From: Mesodorylaimus sp. YZB2_4
Lineage: Eukaryota > Nematoda > Enoplea > Dorylaimida > Dorylaimidae
Direction of reading: 5' to 3'
NCBI GenBank assembly: GCA_030248295.1
Contig: JASANH010000908.1
Location: 744,001-808,000 of the forward strand
DNA length: 64,000 bases
The stretch's first letter is position 1, and each line of letters begins with the position of its first letter. A model generated the notes under the pieces. It ran no database searches. It had not been told where the DNA came from and worked only from the letters and a program-made list of their open reading frames with translations. Made by a program: the position numbers and the translations under genes. Shown in pieces: positions 56,222 to 64,000 of the stretch.

Positions 56222-56683
56222 AACTATCCTACAAACTAGGTCAAAGAAAACCCAAATTGAGAAATTATTTATGGAACATCCAAAATGAGAACGCAAATCC
56301 AGGAACTGGAAGATTTGCCAACTGGGCAGTGCGGCGCACACAATATCGCCGCGGTGTAAAGATAAGTTTCGGATTTTACTCAAGGCATAGATTTTGTAAG
56401 AAAATTGCTTAAAATTAAGTTTTGATCGACATTTTCTGTATTAAATTTTTCTATGTTTGATAAAAATTTCCTTGAATCAATCAAAACCCAGACAAAATCT
56501 TTAAGCCCTTGCCGAAACTATCTCATAAGTTTATTTTACTTTTCCCGCCAATTTCTCTTTTGCCATCCCGCCAAAAATCGAGGACTACGCGTCACTTTGA
56601 TCCATTTTCTTGTCTTGCTTGAGTGGTGTGGTGGTTTCCATCGTGATCTTATATTTCAATCGTACTCACATTTATCAAGGAAA
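56222..56683. promoter_or_regulatory. Bidirectional SEC31/PCNA promoter region
   Basis: 462 bp lie between the two divergent start codons. TTTCCCGCC (56536-56547) and CATCCCGCCAAAA (56564-56576) resemble E2F sites (TTTSSCGC type), which would suit PCNA as an S-phase gene. The SEC31 side carries a 3' splice-site-like TAGTTTGTAG just before its start. Confidence 0.45.
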
Positions 56684-58662
<1,979 letters not shown>

Positions 58663-58909
58663 ATAGTGCTGGTTGTAGGAATATGTCGAATTTTTTCATC
58701 GTACTGACCTTACAATGGGCGTATTTGGGTTTTGTCTTTACACGGATTTGTACTTTTTCTGATCAATTGACACGAATAAGTGGTGGGAGAAAATGACGAG
58801 GGATTGTTGCGAGATGTCCATAGGGTCCCAATATTTTATGGTAAAACAGCACCACAATCAAATCTGCAAGCTAGGCACTCACCACACACCACACAGTAAG
58901 TTGAGGTTT

Positions 58910-61900
58910 CTACATCGGCATGGCTGTCTCATCATAAATATCTTCGTCTTCAGTTTGCGGTGGTCCTTCCGTATCGCATGGGTCCAGCTAGAGGATGGCC
59001 ACTGGTCATTTACTGCCTAATGAATAATCGAGTAATCATTGGCTTACCGCGTGTAGCTCCTTCGCAGTGAAGATACGAGGGAGTAGATATCGCCTGGCCA
59101 GGGCATCCACAGCAATGACGAAAGGGAAGGCCAATGAGCTTTCTGGGATCATGTTCACTACCCACAAGAACACGAAGCCGAGCAGTTGGAAGAGGGTGAA
59201 GGCGTGCAGGCGCCACATCGATACCTGAGCAAGGTGGGTTAGCAGCGTGCACTCGACGCATATAGTGCTTACCTCTGTGCAATATGGCTGGTCGGGGAAG
59301 TACTTGCGGGGTACGATGAGCAGTACGAGTCTGTGTATGAACTGAATGCTCATCAGGCACGATATGCCCAGGTACAAGAACACACCCAGTAGCACGGCGA
59401 TGGGAATTGCACTGAGGACAGAGCCCAGGAAACTGCACGCTCCTAAACGAGGAACAGGCTAGAGGGTGTGCCGATGGTCTGATGGAAGGGTCTTACCGAT
59501 CAGGATGGACACTAGGATGGTGGTCACTCGCTGCTCTACGACATAGTCCACAGTTGGCATCTCTCCGGGCACTGTCCGTTTCATAATGGTCAGGGCAGTT
59601 GCGTGAGTCAGGCTTTGCACAGCAGCACCGCACATCCATGGCAGACCGAACAGACTGGACAGGAACATCAGGCCGCCACACAGAGCCAGGTCCCAGTGGA
59701 AACCCATCGGCTTCTTCAAACCGCGGTCTTTGCTGAATAGGAGTAGCCTACAAGAGAGCACGGACTGATTTGGCCCTGTGTAACATCTGCATGCTAATGG
59801 AGTGATTTCCCGCAATTTTTAATTTGAATTTTTGGCCGAAATGTTCTTAACAATACACACTGATAATGGCACCTGTTAGTACTAATTTACTCATTTTCTC
59901 TGATGAGCGATTCGAGGGCTTTACATGAGACCCAGGCTCAGAGGTGCCCCCCCCCCCCACATACAGTAAATGCCTGGCAGACTTACTCGACGATTTCAAT
60001 TTCAGCGAACAAGAGTATGCTGACCAGGATGGCCGGTATGATGCTAGCAAAGATTATCCAACTGGGTAGGGTGGTGTCGGTACCCATCGGGTGGATGAAC
60101 CATGGCCTCTTGTCCGGTCGGGTCAAGCCGAATGTGTGTGGCATGTCAGCTAGCTGGAATGTGGGCACGTCAAGAGGGCACGCGAGTAGGACTGGCTGGG
60201 GATTACCTGGAGATAGGTCTCCGCGAAAGCCAACTTGTAGATCATGACCATGAACAGAATCGTGACAGGTACTCCAAAATCGCCCAGTGCTTTGCGGATC
60301 TGAAAAAGAGGATCAGGGTTTCGGATGTTGGAGATGTAGCAGGTGCTTGTCCCGTGGAAAGGGTATGTAATCTGGTTGCCTTGATTGGCCGCCATACAGC
60401 GTGGTCGCCAGCTGTCTTCGTTGGCCGCTCGATACGCTCCTCCAAGACAGGCAGAAAACCATGTCTCTGGCTCCTACGACTGGGTGGGCTGCCAGGAGGG
60501 TTTCTTAGGTATCTACTCCAATGTTGGTATTCAGTCTACTACAAAAAGCTTGATCACAGACAGCCTAGTGGGGTGTCTCTTATGGCGGATGAGTCACCCA
60601 TTATTCACAGTAGCATATGAACCATACAGCAGGCCCCCACCCAGTCCTATCTCAGCGCCTACCGTTCGCCCGAAGTAATGGCTGGTCCGTATCTTCTTGA
60701 GCGTGAAGGCCATGTAGAACGTGCCAATCACAAACATCATGGACAGCAAGGCCGTGTTGGGCTGCATGTGCAATAATGTGGATGGAGCCAGAACTGCAAT
60801 GAGGGCACAATTCTTGTCAGCCATCGCCATATCAATATCAGGCATCCTGACGATGCTCCATGCAAAGCCTCCTGTCCACACTTACCCATATCAGTGACCG
60901 AAGCGTCCTCCGTGATGTTCAACGTGTCCTCATCGATCGTTCCATTGATCAGCACGTGATTCGGGTCCACCGCATCGATAGATAGCGAGCAATAGTGACT
61001 GGTGGAGAGCAGCGGATGGATTTGAAAGTTCTGCAAGCATCCTGTCTGGAATATAGGCTCGAGAACGTAAACTAGAACGTGTACATTGACCACAAACTTT
61101 CCAGCTTCGTAGACAAAGATGCCAGCAATCAAAGTGGTGAAGATGTCTTGAGTGAACCGAGTGACATAGCCAGTTAGGAACGATGCCTCCACAAGTACCA
61201 TCAATAGAGCCAAGAAGAAAGTCCACAAGGCCACCCACACACGCACGACCAGAAACTCAAGGTCGTTGGTTTTGCAAAACTAAAACCGAATGCTCCTTAC
61301 ACATTGATACTGACTAAAAAGCATCCTGGACCAAACAGCAGATTACGCAAGGGATGGAAAAGTGGGCAAAGTCCAGACCTAGATGCTAGTCAGTCCTCTT
61401 ACCTGAAACAATGCACTTTCGAAAACTAAGAATGGACCAGTAGCTGCTTGCATGAGAAACGGTTGTCCAGCGAATAGGCCCCATGCTAGACCACACACGC
61501 ACTGCGCAACGAATACCTCGGTGATACCAATGTAACCCTCCAAGCGCTGGTCTGAAATCAACGGTCTGTTTAACTCCTACCTTCGATAAAGTATCCCGCA
61601 GGGTTCTAATGGCTGATGGGCGCGAGTCGATTTGGAGGACTGCAGCCAAGCGGGCTTTGCGACTTGCTGTGCGATGATAGCTCAACGTCAGGCGTGTCTG
61701 ATTGTGAGTACCACAAAAAAATTATGTCTCCTGCAATGTGGTTTCTGGCGAGCCCTCCTGGGAATCACCTGCACCCAGCACATCATCCCTTGCCAAGACT
61801 TTGATTGAGATAGGGCTATCATCATTGCAATAGTTTACCCAAATTATGGGGCTGACTGCATTCCTTAGAATGTCTGTAGTATGTCCTTAAGTATTCATAT

Positions 61901-63957
61901 ATGCAGTGATGCCATTATGAGTACTGTAGGTCACACTTACTCATGACTTGCCCAAACGAGATGGCGGGTGAAAAGACGACAAAAAACATAAATATGGTTG
62001 CACTGATGCATTGCACATTCCAAGCGTCCTTGAAATCAGACCAGTACATGGGTAGACGGTTCTTGATGTCCTGTACTAGCCCTCCGAATGGACGTCCAGT
62101 TCGCTCCCACGGCAATCGTTCAACTGGTGGCAAATCGACCCTCTTTCCAGCTTTAATCGAAGCCACAGCTTCCTCAGTGTCAAGCACAATCGGAGTTTCT
62201 ACATTTGTGCCCTTGCTGGGAATTAAGCCGTCGGATAAGGACGGGATGCTATTTTTTGCGGCTGAAATGGCAAACACATGAGTAAATCTTGTAGATCTTG
62301 CCAACATGATATGGACAAACATGCAAGGGCAACACAATAGGAACATGATGCCTCACTAACAGGAGAGCTACAGTAGGGCTGCCTGCGCCCGATGATCCTC
62401 GCTCTACCGTAACCCTACGCAATACGCAAGTCATGTGTGACTACCTGTCCAAGCACTTGCGCGTGCACTTCATAGGCAAACACATGATAGTTGACCCGCG
62501 CCAAACGCTGAAAGTCTGCTGACGTGTTAACTGCCTTCCTAATGATTGATGCTCGTGCACTTCACCCATGATGGAGTGGTCCCAGGTGAGCGTGCAGTAA
62601 ACACAGAACTGGTTCCTACACTACTCGGCTTTTTCCAGTGCAGGGAAAATCTTGAGCCAGCATGGACAACTTTGCAATGGCCAGAGATCGCCGAGCCTGT
62701 ATCCGATGCAGATCATGTGCCTCATCGCTCAGGGTATCTACTGCACAGTGCTGATCCTTATATTTGCATTCAGGTGGCTTCCTGCAGACCCACGGCAAGA
62801 TCGGAGGTATCCAGTCTTACCATTCTCAAACTGCCGTTTCGCTTCCTCCTTCTGCAGTTTTCGTTGTCTCAGCGCCTTTCTTACATCTTCGACGTGAACC
62901 AGGTCCTTATTTTGGATGTCCCCTGGTGGAATAACCACACTGCAATCCACAAATTCGAACATGCCCCTGATCAGTGCTTCCCGATTCTCTGCAGTGTAGG
63001 CCACTTCTCGAAATGCCTGCAGTACAGAAAACACCCAACTGTTCTGTTGAGTCAAAACTAGTCCTAGCTAGATCATACCGGATTAGCCATCAATGTAGCA
63101 ATGACACGTCCAAGGTCATGGTAATGCACATCGGGCAGAGGAGGTCCCACAATGACGAACATGAACCGCATCGGAACAGTCTCCTGACATTCTGGTATGA
63201 GTATGGCGTTCTTTAAACGCACCATGCCGAAGCGAGGTTCGCTTACGTCAGGTAGGACACCAGCGAACACCTATATGTAGAACAGGGCCACAATATCGCA
63301 TCCATAGATTACCTGCCGCCCTTCAGTCTCACCTGGGCCGCTTCCGAGTCAGCGTCCAAGACTTCGGTCTTGGTCGGGAAGGCCAGGTGACTAATCTGCT
63401 GGGATATCTTTCGTTTTATGGACATGGGCTGACTGTGAGATGCCTTGGGATGTAGTGTAATATGGTGGGGAGCATCACTAGCGGTACCTCCCACACCACC
63501 TAAGTGAATGTGCGCAGATGCATTTGATATCTTGAACGACGGTTTCTTGTAGGCGGTACTCAATCTTCTTCCTTCACTTGGCAGAGTTATGTGGTCCGAC
63601 AGTTCGTCGATTTCTTCCAAGCCGTGCCTAGAAGAGCTCCTGATTACAATCCGCCACAGATAGTCTGGCAGGCAGCTTACTGTCGGCTGCTCGAACTAGC
63701 CATTGAGTACTTTTTTCCTGAATCGGCGGGTCGTCTGAAAAGGAGCCATCTTTCTGTGCCCTGCAAATCGTGCTCTAGGAGTTACCTTAAATTTCTTTGC
63801 AGAGTTGACAGAAATACACTGGCCCGTTTCTCACACGTGTCGTAACGTTCGCATAAGGCTTCTGTCATTGCGCAGGCAATGTCACCAAAATTGAACGCAT
63901 CAACGTCCAGTAGGACAACACCTGGCAAAGGAGCTTCCTTTGGTCTTGATTCTTGAG
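58910..63957 (-). CDS. SLC4 anion exchanger (AE-type), 5' end outside window
   Basis: Plasma-membrane Cl-/HCO3- exchanger. Fourteen exons seen: 63786-63957, 63333-63627, 63079-63270, 62821-63016, 61941-62261, 61403-61551, 60886-61279, 60663-60793, 60207-60299, 59987-60153, 59497-59747, 59273-59442, 59048-59224 and 58910-58987; 927 codons plus stop, with the start beyond 64000. The cytoplasmic domain shows PGVVLLDVDAFNFGDIA, VPMRFMFVIVGP, YHDLGRVIATLM and AFREVAYTAENREALIRGM. The membrane domain shows RTGRPFGGLVQDIKNRLPMY, QPFLMQAATGPFLVFE, TRFTQDIFTTLIAGIFVYEA, KKPMGFHWDLALCGGLMFL and EQRVTTILVSILIG. The LFAEIEIVE segment keeps the Glu equivalent to AE1 E681, and SLTHATALTIM matches anion exchangers more than Na-HCO3 cotransporters. 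An Asp/Glu tail ends in AMPM, as AE1 ends in AMPV. Confidence 0.97.
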
Positions 63958-64000
63958 CTGAGGTCAGAACTTATCCTTGTAATGCCAGCTGTTGGTCAAG
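63958..64000. other. SLC4 intron sequence at the window edge
   Basis: The upstream intron of SLC4 (acceptor TCTGACCTCAG) runs off the window. The remaining 5' exons are not visible. Confidence 0.6.

Overview
This window is nuclear DNA of a small-genomed invertebrate animal. Every well-recognised gene is eukaryotic and split by GT-AG introns. Many introns fall in a narrow 52-60 nt class. The gene set is animal: SLC26 and SLC4 anion transporters, an inward-rectifier K+ channel, a PHF3/DIDO-type PHD-TFIIS-SPOC protein, secreted phospholipase A2, a DAF-36/Neverland Rieske oxygenase, WDR4, SEC31 and PCNA. DAF-36/Neverland fits an ecdysozoan but does not prove it. Several start codons lie only 3-7 nt downstream of a good 3' splice site, which is what spliced-leader trans-splicing (or tiny non-coding first exons) would look like. 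I cannot name the species.

Layout. 0-9.9 kb is gene-poor and repeat-rich: a C-terminal gene fragment, an intronless orphan membrane-anchored protein (3.07-4.34 kb), minisatellite and LTR-like DNA, copies of a ~200-bp MITE, and a large foldback element (7.27-8.91 kb) bracketed by a 23-bp direct repeat. 9.99-14.35 kb is a complete 16-exon SLC26 gene on the minus strand. 16.1-18.8 kb is a Harbinger transposon with both its genes open. 20.9-22.8 kb is a Merlin transposon with a frameshifted transposase. 23.1-24.0 kb is a small three-exon gene with a GC-AG intron, divergent from the PHF3/DIDO-like gene (24.5-31.3 kb). That gene converges on a Kir channel (31.56-33.14 kb). 35.3-37.7 kb holds two related small genes of a family I do not recognise. 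Then come a secreted PLA2 (38.3-39.2 kb), DAF-36/Neverland (40.8-42.5 kb) and a six-exon type II membrane protein (43.26-44.31 kb). 44.3-48.7 kb is mostly repeats. From 48.77 kb the DNA is gene-dense: WDR4 and SEC31 head-to-tail on the minus strand, PCNA divergent from SEC31, and an SLC4 anion exchanger whose 5' end lies beyond the window.

How the genes relate. No single pathway unites them. SLC26, SLC4 and Kir are ion-transport genes; SEC31 is a COPII coat protein; WDR4 serves tRNA m7G methylation; PCNA serves replication; DAF-36 serves sterol-hormone synthesis. The most unusual content is the mobile DNA. An apparently intact Harbinger sits among foldback/MITE elements that share a related terminal motif but carry different short palindromic subterminal repeats. 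Exon structures were assembled by hand from splice signals, reading phase and family similarity; no alignment or transcript was available.
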